The translations under genes were made by a program, and so were the position numbers. The notes under the pieces were generated by a model that did not search any database, had not been told where the DNA came from, and saw nothing but the letters and a program-made list of their open reading frames with translations. DNA of 43,654 nucleotides from Prochlorococcus sp. HOT208_60m_813I02 (GTDB lineage Bacteria; Cyanobacteriota; Cyanobacteriia; PCC-6307; Cyanobiaceae), in the NCBI GenBank assembly GCA_002025865.1, contig MWOR01000150.1, forward strand, positions 1 to 43,654, given 5' to 3'. This document shows, piece after piece, positions 1-12,257 of the stretch; within the stretch, counting starts at the first letter, position 1; the number at the start of each line of letters is the position of its first letter.

Positions 1-300
1 GCCACTACCTGTTTGCCAAACCTTTAGGGGAAACTGTGAATCGTGAAGCCCATCAAGTATTTCCTTACATGCCTCTACAATCAAATCTTTTTTCCTTTTA
101 TCTATTAAACCTAAATTGAAATTCGCAATTGAAGCAGCTTTTTTTATGAGGGTGAGCGAATAAATTAACTCAATTGGAATTAATTCTTCTCCAATAGAAA
201 AATTTATTATCGATCTTTGTGTTTGAGCGCCCCACAAAGCTTCAATGGGAACCTCTATTGTTCCCATACTATCTTTTTCAATCCTAAAGTTTTTTGTCAT
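1..300 (-). CDS. fumC: Fumarate hydratase class II, N-terminal part (cut by window edge)
   Basis: Fumarase interconverts fumarate and malate in the cytoplasm. The first 100 codons are present, running from an ATG at 298-300 off the left edge. The N-terminus reads MTKNFRIEKDSMGTIEVP and then ALWGAQTQRS, the typical start of class II fumarases. The last visible residues, VWQTGSG, match the conserved motif near residue 100 of the family. The gene follows purB on the same strand after a gap of about 48 bases, so the two may be co-transcribed. Both enzymes belong to the fumarase/aspartase fold superfamily, but the TQRS and QTGSG motifs separate this one from argininosuccinate lyase and PurB. Confidence 0.93.
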   Translation of the reverse strand, partial: MTKNFRIEKDSMGTIEVPIEALWGAQTQRSIINFSIGEELIPIELIYSLTLIKKAASIANFNLGLIDKRKKDLIVEACKEILDGLHDSQFPLKVWQTGSG

Positions 301-348
301 TATTCCTCTGAAAACACTGGTTTAACTTAGATAAGGTTTTCAGTAATC

Positions 349-1644
349 CTAGATACCTAACTTCTCCCATATTACACTTAAATTATTGAGATGAATTGAA
401 GGATTAAAACATTCTTCTAAGTCACTTTGATCAATAAGATTCATTATTTCATTATCTCTCTCTATATTTTGTTTGAAATTCCCATTCTGAGTATTCCAGG
501 CCTGATGAGCATTTTTTTGAACTAATCTATAAGCTTTTTCTCTAGAAAAGCCCTTCTCTACAAGCAAAAGTAAAACTTTCTGACTAAAGATTACACCACC
601 ATGTATATTTAAATTTTTGAGCATATTTTTTGGATAAACTTCCAAATTGCTTACTATATCTTTCATTTCTCTGAGCATAAAATGCAAACAGATTGATACG
701 TCAGGTAACATAATACGTTCATTGGAACTATGGCTTATATCTCTTTCATGCCAAAGTGGAACATTTTCCAGTGCTGTTAAGACGTAACTCCTCAAAATTC
801 TTGATAAACCGCTTACTCTTTCACTTCGAATAGGATTTCTTTTATGAGGCATCGCAGAACTTCCTTTTTGCCCTTTAGTAAAGCCCTCCTCAACTTCTAA
901 AACATCAGTCCTTTGTAAATTTCTTATTTCAGTTGCGAATCTATCTAGAGAAGCGCCAACTAGTGCAATAGTTTGAACATATTCTGCATGCCTGTCTCTC
1001 GATATGACTTGCGTACTTGCTGTATCTGGTTTTAAGCCAAGTAAATCACAAGTTATTTGTTCTACTTTAGGATTCGTATTAGCGTAAGTTCCCATTGCAC
1101 CACTAATTTGTCCAATAGCTACAGATTCTTTCAGTGTTAACAATCTTTTTTTGTTCCTTATTATTTCTGCTAACCATCCAGCAAGTTTAAAACCAAAGGA
1201 AATTGGCTCACCATGAATTGCATGAGATCTACCAATCATTAATGTATTTTTATGCTTCCTTGCTAATAATCTGACTTCATTTTCTAGGTTCTCAATTTCT
1301 GCTAATAACAATTCGCAAGAATCTTTTAACTGCAGAGATAAACCGGTATCAAGTACATCACTACTTGTCATGCCAACATGTATATATCTTCCAGAATCTC
1401 CTACAAATTCATTAACACTTGTGAGAAATGCTATAACATCATGTTTAACTTCTTTCTCAATTTCTGTAATTCTAGATTCATCAAACTTTGCATTTGAACG
1501 TATCTCTTTCATGGCATTCTCAGGAATTTTCCCCAAAGAAAAATTTGCTTCACATGCAGCTATTTCAACCTTAAGCCAACTCTGGAATTTTGCGCTATCA
1601 GTCCAGATTTTCCCCATTTCGGGCAATGTGTAACGCTCGATCAC
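349..1644 (-). CDS. purB: Adenylosuccinate lyase
   Basis: PurB is a cytoplasmic homotetramer of purine synthesis. It cleaves SAICAR to AICAR plus fumarate, and adenylosuccinate to AMP plus fumarate. The protein has 431 residues, the usual length. It starts MIERYTLPEMGKIW, shows HVGMTSSDVLDT near residue 90 and GRSHAIHGEPISFG near residue 138, and carries the family signature GSSAMPHKRNPIRSE at about 261-275, which includes the mobile-loop catalytic serine. The fumarate it releases is the substrate of the fumC gene just downstream. The start is the ATG at 1642-1644, facing the divergent region before tlyA. Confidence 0.97.
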   Translation of the reverse strand: MIERYTLPEMGKIWTDSAKFQSWLKVEIAACEANFSLGKIPENAMKEIRSNAKFDESRITEIEKEVKHDVIAFLTSVNEFVGDSGRYIHVGMTSSDVLDTGLSLQLKDSCELLLAEIENLENEVRLLARKHKNTLMIGRSHAIHGEPISFGFKLAGWLAEIIRNKKRLLTLKESVAIGQISGAMGTYANTNPKVEQITCDLLGLKPDTASTQVISRDRHAEYVQTIALVGASLDRFATEIRNLQRTDVLEVEEGFTKGQKGSSAMPHKRNPIRSERVSGLSRILRSYVLTALENVPLWHERDISHSSNERIMLPDVSICLHFMLREMKDIVSNLEVYPKNMLKNLNIHGGVIFSQKVLLLLVEKGFSREKAYRLVQKNAHQAWNTQNGNFKQNIERDNEIMNLIDQSDLEECFNPSIHLNNLSVIWEKLGI

Positions 1645-1709
1645 AATTTTTATTAATTATCAATTTAAACTTTATAACCAAAATCGAATTATTGCTCTAT
1701 ACCTTAAAG

Positions 1710-1787
1710 ATGTACTTGCCATTGAACATATTTGCCTGGCTATTATTTTCTTATGTAACATTTTTGTGGCTAGTTAAGAAAGCTTAA
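1710..1787 (+). CDS. Candidate 25-residue single-span membrane peptide
   Basis: This short reading frame lies in the divergent gap between purB and tlyA. It starts MYLPLNIFAWLLFSYV and ends WLVKKA, giving one hydrophobic span and a positively charged tail, the layout of the tiny photosystem and cytochrome b6f subunits of cyanobacteria. I do not recognise it as a known Psb, Psa or Pet subunit. The ribosome-binding site is weak. The frame is also open upstream into purB, so it could be chance. It is listed because its composition is membrane-like and the gap is otherwise empty. Confidence 0.3.
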   Translation: MYLPLNIFAWLLFSYVTFLWLVKKA

Positions 1788-1925
1788 ATATAAAAATGTT
1801 TGCATTTATTCCTTTCGTTAATAATGGGTAATTTTTTAGTTCTTATTTAAAATTGGAAGGTATTAAATAATTTGGATCTTAATCTTGTAGAAGTTCATTA
1901 TTCAGTCTTTTTTATTGATTATTAG

Positions 1926-2730
1926 ATGATTAAAAAAAGTAGATTAGACCTTTATCTTCTTAAAAGAGGTTTATGTGAAACTCGTCAAAAAGCCCAAGGT
2001 TTAATTCTTGCAGGCAAGGTTAGAGATATAAATGGAAAAGTATGGGATAAACCTGGACAACAAGTATTAATTGGATCTGAATTTTTTATTGATTCCGAAC
2101 CTATGTTTGTATCAAGGGGGGGCGAAAAATTAATGGAGGCATTTAATAAACTTGAAATTAAAGTAAAAGATAAAATATGTATTGACGCAGGAATCTCTAC
2201 TGGGGGATTTACTGATTGCTTATTGCAACAAGGAGCAAAGTTAGTTTATGGGATAGATGTTGGTTATGGGCAGACTGCGTGGAAGATTAGAAATAACCCA
2301 AAAGTAATACTTTTTGAACGAACTAATATTCGAAATTTAAAACGTAATGATCTTTTATCTAGAAGTAATAAATTACCAAATTTTGTGGTTGCTGATTTAT
2401 CTTTTATTTCATTAAAATTAGTTTTTAAATCAATTGGTAATTTATTAGAAGGTGATTGTATTGAGGGAATATTTTTAATTAAACCCCAATTTGAGGTCGG
2501 TAAAGATAAAGTCAGCAAAGGGGGCGTTGTTCGCAATCCTAAATTTCATACTGAGGCTATAGAGTCTGTAATTTATTCTGCAAAGAATTTCCAATGGAAT
2601 ATAAAGAATTTGATAGCTTCTCCTCTAGTAGGTCCTGCTGGAAATCATGAATATTTAGCTTGTATGACCTTAGGAAGTCAATCAAATACTAAGATTAATA
2701 GTGAATATATACAAAATTTAGTAAAAAAAA

Positions 2731-2738
<8 letters not shown>
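1926..2738 (+). CDS. tlyA: TlyA family rRNA 2'-O-methyltransferase (S4 + FtsJ domains)
   Basis: The 270-residue protein has an N-terminal S4 RNA-binding domain (about residues 4-64, RLDLYLLKRGLCETRQKA). A Rossmann methyltransferase domain follows, with the SAM-binding motif IDAGISTGGFTD near residue 89, VVADLSFISLK near 155 and IKPQFEVG near 187. In characterised members this enzyme methylates ribose 2'-OH groups of rRNA; the old name haemolysin A is historical. The gene converges on glnB with a single base between the stop codons. Its last codons overlap the hairpin that probably terminates glnB. Family assignment is firm; the exact target nucleotide cannot be read from sequence. Confidence 0.92.
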
Positions 2739-3102
<364 letters not shown>

Positions 3103-3348
3103 TTAATTGTTTTTTGGAAAAACATCCAACATTGAAATATCAGAAAAACATTTAACATTAAGGCCTGCATTCTTGGCGTCTTCAATTAATAGTTGGGAAT
3201 TTTCTTCAGAAATTATTACTGTACTATTTGACAACGCTTCCCATTGATCATTCTCAAAGTGTGTTTGAAGCCATAACATTCCAATTGAAGTTTTTGGTTG
3301 AAGAGATTTATTTAAGTTGTTATCGATAGTTATTAAACAAATGTCCAT
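3103..3348 (-). CDS. Conserved picocyanobacterial protein of unknown function (81 aa)
   Basis: The 81-residue protein begins MDICLITIDNNLNKSLQP and contains IGMLWLQTHFENDQWEALS in its first half. The second half (STVIISEENSQLLIEDAKNA) looks like an alternating beta-alpha pattern. There is no signal peptide or membrane span, so it is probably cytoplasmic. It lies 24 bases upstream of glnB on the same strand and may share its transcript. That would make a link to nitrogen signalling possible, but nothing in the protein itself shows it. I do not recognise the family. Confidence 0.75.
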   Translation of the reverse strand: MDICLITIDNNLNKSLQPKTSIGMLWLQTHFENDQWEALSNSTVIISEENSQLLIEDAKNAGLNVKCFSDISMLDVFPKNN

Positions 3349-3538
3349 TAATTTTTCATTGAACTAAACACATATAAACCTTTCGGCAGACATTATGAAT
3401 GTTGCTATTGATACAAAATTAAGATTTAACATCTTTTGATTTAGTCAATTGTAATACTTAGATTAGTTGATACTTTTGCGAATTTTTATCTTTATATATA
3501 GTTTTTATATAGGTTTAGTAAAAAAGGTTCTACTAAAA

Positions 3539-3949
3539 ATGAGTACAGCTAAATTAGAAGATTCGACTCAAAGACCTCTATATGGTGAAAGAATTATTGA
3601 AGAATCAAAAATAATTTGTTTCGATAATCCAAATAAGAAAAGAATTTATGAAATTTCTATTCAGTTACCTGAATTTACATGTAAGTGCCCCTTTTCTGGT
3701 TATCCAGATTTTGCAAAGCTAAATATTATTTATCAACCTAATTTGAAAGTCTATGAGTTGAAATCTTTAAAGCTTTATATTAATAATTTTAGGGATATAA
3801 AAATATCACATGAGGAAGTTGTGAATAGAATTATGGATGATTTAGTGAATGAAGGTTCACCTCACTGGATACATTTAAATGCTGCATTTAACCCCAGAGG
3901 GAATGTTTCTATGCAGTTAGATATTTTTAGTGGGCAGAAAAGAAATTAA
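3539..3949 (+). CDS. queF: 7-cyano-7-deazaguanine reductase (NADPH-dependent)
   Basis: QueF reduces preQ0 to preQ1 in the synthesis of the tRNA nucleoside queuosine. The 136-residue protein is the short unimodular type. It shows the catalytic cysteine and aspartate in [10 protein letters not shown] (Cys50, Asp57), then [15 protein letters not shown], which includes the conserved substrate-binding glutamate. The frame is open upstream to 3467, but the ATG at 3539 (MSTAKLED) is chosen because the upstream part is hydrophobic and unlike the family. The gene ends 4 bases inside the convergent ccs1. Confidence 0.93.
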   Translation: MSTAKLEDSTQRPLYGERIIEESKIICFDNPNKKRIYEISIQLPEFTCKCPFSGYPDFAKLNIIYQPNLKVYELKSLKLYINNFRDIKISHEEVVNRIMDDLVNEGSPHWIHLNAAFNPRGNVSMQLDIFSGQKRN

Positions 3950-5232
3950 AAATTTTTTATTTCGTCTGATAATTTAAAAAATTCTTTTTTAAAACCAACT
4001 AGATTTTTATTACTAAGGCCTCCAATAGATAACTTTTGTGATTCTTTATTTACCAGAATCCATAATTGGTTAGTTGGTATAAGACTTATTATTGTTCCAA
4101 AAATTATTAAGATAAAAGAAAAGTAAATAAATGGTATAGACGGATCATTTTTAATTATTAATCCACTGCTGGGGATTATTTTTTTCAGAGATATTTTTGA
4201 AGAGTTAACTTCTAAAGGATCGTCATTGATATAGAGATTATTCCCGGAAAAATTTTCTATATTTGAAATTTGAAGTGGACCATTTTCATTATCTATTGTT
4301 AAAAGGAAATTTTTTTTAGTCTCCGATCCTAATTCAACTAAAACTCCCCAAACTTGATTACCGATTTCTGGAATCTCTTTTAATTGTAATTGATAAAGGA
4401 TATTATCTATTTCTAAAACAACATATGATATTGCCCAATCTGCTTGATAAATAGTTAATCCTTTAAACCTGATTGGGTTATTAACTTTGGTTGTTTTTAT
4501 TTCATTTAGATTCATATCTTCAGAAGAAAAATTTAATTTTGAAATAAACTGTTTGGGTACACCATCACTTTCACGTTCTATAGAAAAATCGACTAATTTT
4601 ACATTGGCTTTTGAGTTTGTGCTCTCATTAACAAGATCTAAAGTTTCTCCAGGCAGTAAATATTGTTCTTTTGATTGACTTGTAAAACTTCCATATGCTG
4701 AACCTATAAGTAAGACTATTAATCCGATATGTACAACTAAAGGACCGATTTTTCCAATTAACCCCTTTCTTGCAGAAATATGACTATTAAATTTGTATGT
4801 TTTCCATCCTTTTTTTTTAAGTAATAAATCTACTTTTGATATATGCTCTCCATCTTGATTGATTGGATGACTTGTAGTTAGTTGCAGTTTGCTAAATTTT
4901 TTTTCGCTCTTATATTCAATCCATTTTAATGAAGCTTTTAATGAAGGAATTTGTCTCCTGAAGCTACAAGCTGCCAGAGAAATGCAAAGAAGAATTAATG
5001 TAAATAAAAACCAAAAGCTTGTATATATATGATCCAATTGAAGTTTTAAGACTTTTTCTCCATCTAAAAATCCAAAAATGGGAGCACTATCGAAATTATC
5101 AATATAGAATTTATTATTACTACCTTGAGGTATAAAGGTACCTATTCCACTCGCGATTGCAATGAAGATTATTAGCGATATAGCGAATCTTAAACTTGAT
5201 ATTTTTAAAATTAGATTCTTAAAAATAATCAT
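3946..5232 (-). CDS. ccs1: Cytochrome c biogenesis protein Ccs1/CcsB (ResB family)
   Basis: Ccs1 works with CcsA in the System II pathway, which delivers haem to apocytochromes c on the lumenal side of the thylakoid membrane. The 428-residue protein has membrane spans near residues 15-32, 70-90 and 160-180, a long hydrophilic lumenal domain, and a last span near 368-390 ([20 protein letters not shown]). The segment after residue 155 ([22 protein letters not shown]) contains a conserved family histidine. The start codon abuts the ccdA stop codon with no gap, so the two are almost certainly one operon in one pathway. Confidence 0.92.
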   Translation of the reverse strand: MIIFKNLILKISSLRFAISLIIFIAIASGIGTFIPQGSNNKFYIDNFDSAPIFGFLDGEKVLKLQLDHIYTSFWFLFTLILLCISLAACSFRRQIPSLKASLKWIEYKSEKKFSKLQLTTSHPINQDGEHISKVDLLLKKKGWKTYKFNSHISARKGLIGKIGPLVVHIGLIVLLIGSAYGSFTSQSKEQYLLPGETLDLVNESTNSKANVKLVDFSIERESDGVPKQFISKLNFSSEDMNLNEIKTTKVNNPIRFKGLTIYQADWAISYVVLEIDNILYQLQLKEIPEIGNQVWGVLVELGSETKKNFLLTIDNENGPLQISNIENFSGNNLYINDDPLEVNSSKISLKKIIPSSGLIIKNDPSIPFIYFSFILIIFGTIISLIPTNQLWILVNKESQKLSIGGLSNKNLVGFKKEFFKLSDEIKNF

Positions 5233-5889
5233 TTAAATCCAATTTGAAAATAAATTTAATAACCCTAGGGAAACTAAAAATATTCCACTTAAAGTCGGAA
5301 TTATTTGACTAAATTTTCTAAGAGCTAAAAATTGCTTTAAGTTTTCTGCAGTAGCTCCTGCAATGATTAATGGTGTTACTTGGCCTATTCCAAAGAAAAA
5401 TAAAAAAATAATAGATATTATAGGGTTTTTAGCTTGCGATACCCAAGCCAAAAGAGTTGCTAAAACTGGAGTAATGCAAGGTGAAGAAGCTATTCCAAAG
5501 GTAGTCCCTATGGCAAAAGGTGCTATAAATTTTGGTATTTTATCTTCAATTATTTTTATATCAGGTCCATTCGGAAATTGAAACTTTAGAATTCCTAATA
5601 AATTTAAACCCATTATTATTGCTACTAGGGCAACAAATGAAGTGTAATAAGATGGAATTTGCCCATATATTTTACCTAAGAATCCACTCGCAGCCCCCAG
5701 TGCAACAAGAGAAAAAACTACACCTCCTGAAAAACTAATAAGTTTAAATTTATTTTTCTCTGTTCCGCCTACATAAGCAATTGTCACTGGCAGTAAGGAT
5801 AATGAACATGGCCCAAGACTTGTTAAAAGTCCTGCGCTGAAAACTAAAAATATAGTAAATGGACCAGGACGATTAAGACCATTCTGCAT
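5233..5889 (-). CDS. ccdA: Thiol:disulfide transporter CcdA (short DsbD-like)
   Basis: CcdA carries reducing equivalents across the thylakoid membrane to keep apocytochrome c cysteines reduced for haem attachment. The 218-residue protein has about six membrane spans. The redox cysteines lie in SLGPCSLSLLPV, near residue 28, and SSPCITPVLATLLAW, near residue 136, each followed by proline-containing membrane segments as is typical of the family. It is immediately upstream of ccs1, its functional partner. Confidence 0.93.
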   Translation of the reverse strand: MQNGLNRPGPFTIFLVFSAGLLTSLGPCSLSLLPVTIAYVGGTEKNKFKLISFSGGVVFSLVALGAASGFLGKIYGQIPSYYTSFVALVAIIMGLNLLGILKFQFPNGPDIKIIEDKIPKFIAPFAIGTTFGIASSPCITPVLATLLAWVSQAKNPIISIIFLFFFGIGQVTPLIIAGATAENLKQFLALRKFSQIIPTLSGIFLVSLGLLNLFSNWI

Positions 5890-5971
5890 AAGCAGATTAC
5901 CCTTTTGAGATAATTCCGAAATAACTAAATTTAATGATTCGATAGCTTGAATTTAATCCTTTAAATTCTAA

Positions 5972-7207
5972 CTAATTAAGAGTCTTTCGCGTATTAATCA
6001 TACCAAGGAATCCTGTTGACTCTAATGAACATCTAACTAACATCCCTGCAATAAAAAAAGACGCAATTAATGAATTGCCACCATAACTAATGAAAGGTAA
6101 TGGTAACCCTGTAGTAGGCATTGAACCTGTTGCTACAGCAATATGCATTATTGATTGACCTGTCAATAACACACCACATCCGATAGCAACTAATTTTGTA
6201 TAATTGTTCCTGCACTTAAGACTAATTCTTAGGCTTATATAAGAGAAAAATGCTAAAAATCCTAAGAATAAAGTACACCCCAAAAAACCAAATTCTTCTG
6301 CAAAAATGGCAAAAATAAAATCTGTATACATAAACGGCAGATACTGTAATTTTTGTATCGACAGTCCAAAACCTTGACCGAATAGACCACCTGAACCTAT
6401 AGCTAATAAACTTTGAACCAATTGAAATCCACTTTCCTGTTGATCTTTCCAAGGATTAATAAATGAAGTAACTCTAAGTTTTTGATATTCGTTATTAAGG
6501 ATGCTGATACATCCAGTAATTAATCCTATTGAAGCAAATGAGCAAAGAGAGCTAAGTTTTACTCCCCCACATAAACCCATTACCCAAAGAAGAATTCCAG
6601 TTAATGATGCATTACTTAAATTAGGCTGTTTAAGTATTAATAAAATTAAAAAACCAAAGGTTATAATTGAAATTAATTTTTTATCATTCTTTACTAGATT
6701 CCAATGTGCGAAAAGATTAGAAGCTTCTAGAATGAGAAAAGGCTTTATTAATTCAGATGGCTGCAGACGTAAAAACCCTACTTCTAGCCATCTTGAAGAT
6801 CCATTAACTGTAATTCCAGTAAGGTTGGTAAGGAAAATCAAAAAGAATAAAATATAAAAAATAATTCTTGAAAATTTTAAAAGATTTCTAATATTTGTAT
6901 TAAGTACGAAATAAAATAAACCAATTCCTGGAATTGTCCAAATGATTTGTTTTTTTAAGAAGTAAGCCCAATTTCCCATTTCCCTACTAGCCACCCACCA
7001 ACTTGATGATCCTAGTATGCATATTCCTAATATTGACCAAATTCCAATGATGACAGTGAGAATTTTTGCTTCATAAGGCCATATCGCCCAAGGTAAGGGA
7101 AATATAGATTCTGTTAAATTGCTGAAATTTTTTTTGTAATTAGAACTAAAGGTTTTTTTTCTTTTAGAAATTCTTCTATATTTTATTTTTTCTTGACTTA
7201 TCTCCAA
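5972..7207 (-). CDS. ftsW: FtsW/RodA/SpoVE family lipid II polymerase, probably FtsW
   Basis: This integral inner-membrane SEDS protein polymerises peptidoglycan at the division septum with a cognate class B penicillin-binding protein. It has 411 residues and about ten spans. It shows the family hallmarks GSSRWLEVGFLRLQPSELIK, LPFMYTDFIFAIFAEEFGFLG and TGLPLPFISYGGNSL near the C-terminus. The first 35 residues are basic and cytoplasmic. RodA is the alternative; the GxSRW and PSE motifs fit both, and FtsW is preferred because Prochlorococcus is spherical. The gene is divergent from the ATP synthase operon. Confidence 0.9.
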   Translation of the reverse strand: MEISQEKIKYRRISKRKKTFSSNYKKNFSNLTESIFPLPWAIWPYEAKILTVIIGIWSILGICILGSSSWWVASREMGNWAYFLKKQIIWTIPGIGLFYFVLNTNIRNLLKFSRIIFYILFFLIFLTNLTGITVNGSSRWLEVGFLRLQPSELIKPFLILEASNLFAHWNLVKNDKKLISIITFGFLILLILKQPNLSNASLTGILLWVMGLCGGVKLSSLCSFASIGLITGCISILNNEYQKLRVTSFINPWKDQQESGFQLVQSLLAIGSGGLFGQGFGLSIQKLQYLPFMYTDFIFAIFAEEFGFLGCTLFLGFLAFFSYISLRISLKCRNNYTKLVAIGCGVLLTGQSIMHIAVATGSMPTTGLPLPFISYGGNSLIASFFIAGMLVRCSLESTGFLGMINTRKTLN

Positions 7208-7473
7208 TTTTTTAAATGTATATTTACTATTGAGACGTTTAATTGAGATTTTGCCAAGTCTTTTATTAACGTTTTAAAGTGTTAACGCAATTAAAAAGAT
7301 GACTTTTCATAAATTTTATTTTTGAAGAATTAAGTAAAAAATGGCCTACAGATTTACCATAAATCTTAAGAATTAATTTTTTATAAAAAAAAACTAGCTA
7401 AAAGGCACCTCTCCGTGATAGATTCCGTGAGTTTATATACTTACTTAAAACTATTCAGAGGGGTTTCTAAATT
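7208..7473. promoter_or_regulatory. Divergent ftsW / ATP synthase operon regulatory region
   Basis: 266 bases without a gene. Before atp1 there is a direct repeat CCGTGA at 7413-7418 and 7425-7430 (12-base spacing, about one helical turn), followed by an AT-rich stretch with TATATAC. The segment CACCTCTCC (7405-7413) can pair imperfectly with AGAGGGG (7457-7463) just before the start codon, so the leader could mask the ribosome-binding site. This is inference from base complementarity only. Confidence 0.4.
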
Positions 7474-7950
7474 ATGTTCACATCAGTGGACTCAAATAGA
7501 AAAAAACTTGAGCATCCTTCAAATGAGAATGTTCAATCTCCTCAATCCCTGAATAATTCGATCATCAAAGAAAGCAAATCTGGCATTGCCAATCAAATAG
7601 ACCATTTGCTTTCCCAAAATGATGAATACACAAAATTGCAATTAACAATTTTTGGAATTACTCTTATTGTTTCTATTTTATTAGCATCAATAACTGGAAT
7701 TTTTCTAGGCTTTAATTTTGGTTTTAGTATCTTTATAGGTGCAATTGCCGGCATTTTTTACCTACGTTTGCTTGCCAAAAGTATAGGGAAACTTGGTAAA
7801 GAATCATCAGGTGTATCAAAATTGCAACTATTAGTTCCAGTTTGCCTCTTTATTTTTGCGAGCAAGCTAGGATCTTTGAATATTTTTCCTGCGATGATAG
7901 GTTTTTTCATTTATAAGCCTTCACTCATTCTTTATTTTTCACGTTCTTAA
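7474..7950 (+). CDS. atp1: ATP synthase accessory protein Atp1 (AtpI/UncI-like)
   Basis: First gene of the main ATP synthase cluster. In other bacteria AtpI-type proteins help assemble the c-ring. The 158-residue protein has a hydrophilic N-terminal tail of about 50 residues. Then come four likely membrane segments: ITLIVSILLASITGIFLGF (about 62-80), IFIGAIAGIFYLRLLA (about 88-103), LLVPVCLFIFASKLG and FPAMIGFFIYKP. It is 24 bases upstream of atpB on the same strand. The family is poorly conserved, so position in the operon carries much of the assignment. Confidence 0.85.
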   Translation: MFTSVDSNRKKLEHPSNENVQSPQSLNNSIIKESKSGIANQIDHLLSQNDEYTKLQLTIFGITLIVSILLASITGIFLGFNFGFSIFIGAIAGIFYLRLLAKSIGKLGKESSGVSKLQLLVPVCLFIFASKLGSLNIFPAMIGFFIYKPSLILYFSRS

Positions 7951-7974
7951 GTAAATTTTTTTTATTCAAAACAA

Positions 7975-8700
7975 ATGTTTTTTAATTCCTTGCTAACAAA
8001 TTTTGCAGCATTAGAAGTTGGTCAACATCTTTATTGGAAAATTGGAAATATCAGACTACATGGGCAGGTTTTTTTAACATCTTGGATTTTATTAGGAGCG
8101 TTATTAGTTTTTATTTCTTTAGGAACTAAAAAGATGGAAAATGATCCTAAAGGCCTTCAAAACTTGCTTGAGTTCCTCTGGGATTACATAAGAGATCTTG
8201 CTAGGACGCAAATAGGTGAAAAAGTTTATAGAGATTGGATGCCATTTATTGGTACTTTATTTTTATTCGTCTTTGTTAGTAATTGGGGAGGAGCTTTAAT
8301 TCCTTGGAGATTGATTAAGTTACCAAGTGGAGAATTAGGAGCACCTACTGCTGATATCAATACGACTATAGCCTTGGCTTTATTGGTTTCACTTTCTTAT
8401 TTCTATGCAGGTTTAAGCAATAAGGGTTGGAGATACTTCGAATACTATGTACACCCAACTCCGATTATGCTTCCTTTCAAAATTCTAGAGGACTTTACGA
8501 AACCTTTATCACTCTCTTTCAGGCTATTTGGAAATATTTTGGCTGATGAACTTGTTGTTGGAGTTCTAGTCTTTTTAGTTCCGTTAATTCTCCCAATACC
8601 TGTTATGTTCCTAGGATTATTTACTAGTGCAATTCAGGCATTGATTTTTGCAACTTTAGCGGCCTACTACATTGGAGAAGCTGTTGAAGAACATCACTAA
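7975..8700 (+). CDS. atpB: ATP synthase F0 subunit a
   Basis: Subunit a forms the proton half-channels of the thylakoid ATP synthase against the c-ring (the gene is called atpI in chloroplast nomenclature). The protein has 241 residues and five to six membrane spans. The essential arginine is Arg183 in [13 protein letters not shown]. The conserved C-terminal helix ([23 protein letters not shown]) closes the protein. The length and the [17 protein letters not shown] start are typical of cyanobacteria. Confidence 0.97.
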   Translation: MFFNSLLTNFAALEVGQHLYWKIGNIRLHGQVFLTSWILLGALLVFISLGTKKMENDPKGLQNLLEFLWDYIRDLARTQIGEKVYRDWMPFIGTLFLFVFVSNWGGALIPWRLIKLPSGELGAPTADINTTIALALLVSLSYFYAGLSNKGWRYFEYYVHPTPIMLPFKILEDFTKPLSLSFRLFGNILADELVVGVLVFLVPLILPIPVMFLGLFTSAIQALIFATLAAYYIGEAVEEHH

Positions 8701-9110
<410 letters not shown>

Positions 9111-9178
9111 AAGTTAATATTGCTTCTAATTCTTATTAGCAATATTTAAATTTAATTTTTTAATTTCAACTGAATCAT

Positions 9179-9640
9179 ATGTTGGCCTTTAATTTTTTTG
9201 GTGCTACTGAAGGTGGATTATTTGATATAAATGCCACTTTGCCACTAATGGCAATACAAGTAGTTGCGCTTACTTACATATTAAATTCTCTTTTTTTTAA
9301 GCCTGTTGGCAATGTTGTAGAAAAAAGAGAAAAGTTTGTAAGTAATAATATTATTGAGGCCAAAAATAAACTTGCTGAGGTAAAAAAATTAGAAGCTGAT
9401 TTATTAACTCAGCTTCAAAGTGCTCGTACACAAGCCCAAAGAATTGTGAGCGAAGCTGAGAATGAGTCTGACAAGCTTTATAAAGAAGCACTAGAACTTG
9501 CCAACAATGAAGCAAATGCTTCAAAAGAAAAAGTAAGACTAGAAATTGAAAGTCAGACGTCCGTTGCTCGTGATCAACTTTCTAAACAGGCTGATGATCT
9601 AAGCGAACTTATTGTTAATAGATTGATTCTAGAAAAATGA
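9179..9640 (+). CDS. atpF2: ATP synthase F0 subunit b'
   Basis: One of the two different peripheral-stalk b subunits found in photosynthetic bacteria and chloroplasts (also called atpG). The 153-residue protein has a single N-terminal span at about residues 21-41 ([19 protein letters not shown] lies in and before it). A long charged helical coiled coil follows, rich in Lys, Glu and Ala. It lacks the N-terminal extension of subunit b encoded next. Its stop codon overlaps the atpF start (ATGA), which suggests coupled synthesis of b' and b in equal amounts. Confidence 0.95.
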   Translation: MLAFNFFGATEGGLFDINATLPLMAIQVVALTYILNSLFFKPVGNVVEKREKFVSNNIIEAKNKLAEVKKLEADLLTQLQSARTQAQRIVSEAENESDKLYKEALELANNEANASKEKVRLEIESQTSVARDQLSKQADDLSELIVNRLILEK

Positions 9641-10149
9641 ATTTAACTCTTTTAGCTACAGAAGGTTTTGGATTGAACTTCAATTTATTCGAAACTAATA
9701 TCCTTAATTGGGCTGTAGTGGTTTTCGGTCTTTATAAATTTTTGCCTGGTTTCTTAGGTAAAATGCTTCAAAAAAGGAGAGAAGGAATCCTTCTTGAATT
9801 AAAAGATGCTGAAGATCGACTCCTAAATGCAACTCAAGCTTTAGAAAAGGCGAAGAAAGATTTATCTTCAGCAGAAGAAAAAGCTTCTCAAATAAAAGCA
9901 GATTCTCTTAAAAGATCTGAATCAATCAGAATGGAAAGTGAGAAAAAAGCGATAGAGGAGATGGCACGAATTAAACAAAGTGCAATCTCTGATGAGAGCT
10001 CTGAAGCATCCAGAGCAATTTCTCAACTAAGAAAAGAAGCTGTTGAACTTGCAATTAAGAAAGCTTTAGAATCTCTCCCAAATCGACTTGATAAAACTAC
10101 ACAAGAAAATTTGGTAACTCAATCAATTAACAATATTGAGGTGAACTAA
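9637..10149 (+). CDS. atpF: ATP synthase F0 subunit b
   Basis: The 170-residue peripheral-stalk subunit pairs with b' to hold the F1 head still. One membrane segment lies near residues 24-42 ([19 protein letters not shown]). A long charged amphipathic helix follows ([20 protein letters not shown] and onward), ending near [17 protein letters not shown]. It overlaps the gene upstream by four bases (ATGA) and the gene downstream by one base (TAATG). Both arrangements are typical of translational coupling. Confidence 0.96.
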   Translation: MNLTLLATEGFGLNFNLFETNILNWAVVVFGLYKFLPGFLGKMLQKRREGILLELKDAEDRLLNATQALEKAKKDLSSAEEKASQIKADSLKRSESIRMESEKKAIEEMARIKQSAISDESSEASRAISQLRKEAVELAIKKALESLPNRLDKTTQENLVTQSINNIEVN

Positions 10150-10691
10150 TGCCACTTTTAAATTCAGTTACTACACCATACGCAGAGGCATTACTTCAAG
10201 TTGTGAATGAAAATTCGCAAACTGAAGAAATGGTTTCTGAGGTTAAACAACTTTTGGAATTAATAAATGATTCCCCTGAACTGGAGAAGGCATTATCCTC
10301 TCCTATTTTAGAGACAGATGCTAAGAAGAAAATCATTATTGAAATTTTTTCAAATAATGTTAATTCTTCTTTAATGAATTTCTTAAAATTATTGGCCGAT
10401 AGGCAAAGAATTGGAATCCTCACTTCAATTCTTGATAGGTTTTTAGAGATTTACCGAGAAAATAGTAATATTGCTTTGGCAACTGTTACTTCTGCAGTCG
10501 AGCTTACTGATGAACAGAAAGGTTTAATTACCAAAAAGATCATCAATATTGCTGGAACAGAAAAATTAGAACTTGTAACTAAAATCGACCCATCTCTTAT
10601 TGGTGGTTTCGTCGCCAGTGTAGGATCAAAAGTAATTGATGCTTCCCTTGCTTCACAAATTAGAAAACTTGGCTTATCCCTTTCCAAGTAA
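10149..10691 (+). CDS. atpH: ATP synthase F1 subunit delta
   Basis: The delta (OSCP-like) subunit joins the peripheral stalk to the top of the alpha3beta3 head; it is atpD in chloroplast nomenclature. The 180-residue protein has an N-terminal helical domain (PYAEALLQVVNENSQTEEM). Its C-terminal domain carries the conserved end segment KIDPSLIGGFVASVGSKVID, followed by SLASQIRKL. The start codon shares a base with the atpF stop codon. Confidence 0.96.
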   Translation: MPLLNSVTTPYAEALLQVVNENSQTEEMVSEVKQLLELINDSPELEKALSSPILETDAKKKIIIEIFSNNVNSSLMNFLKLLADRQRIGILTSILDRFLEIYRENSNIALATVTSAVELTDEQKGLITKKIINIAGTEKLELVTKIDPSLIGGFVASVGSKVIDASLASQIRKLGLSLSK

Positions 10692-10709
10692 CTTTTAAAT
10701 CAACCTTAA

Positions 10710-12239
<1,530 letters not shown>

Positions 12240-12257
12240 ATTTATTTAGGAGATACC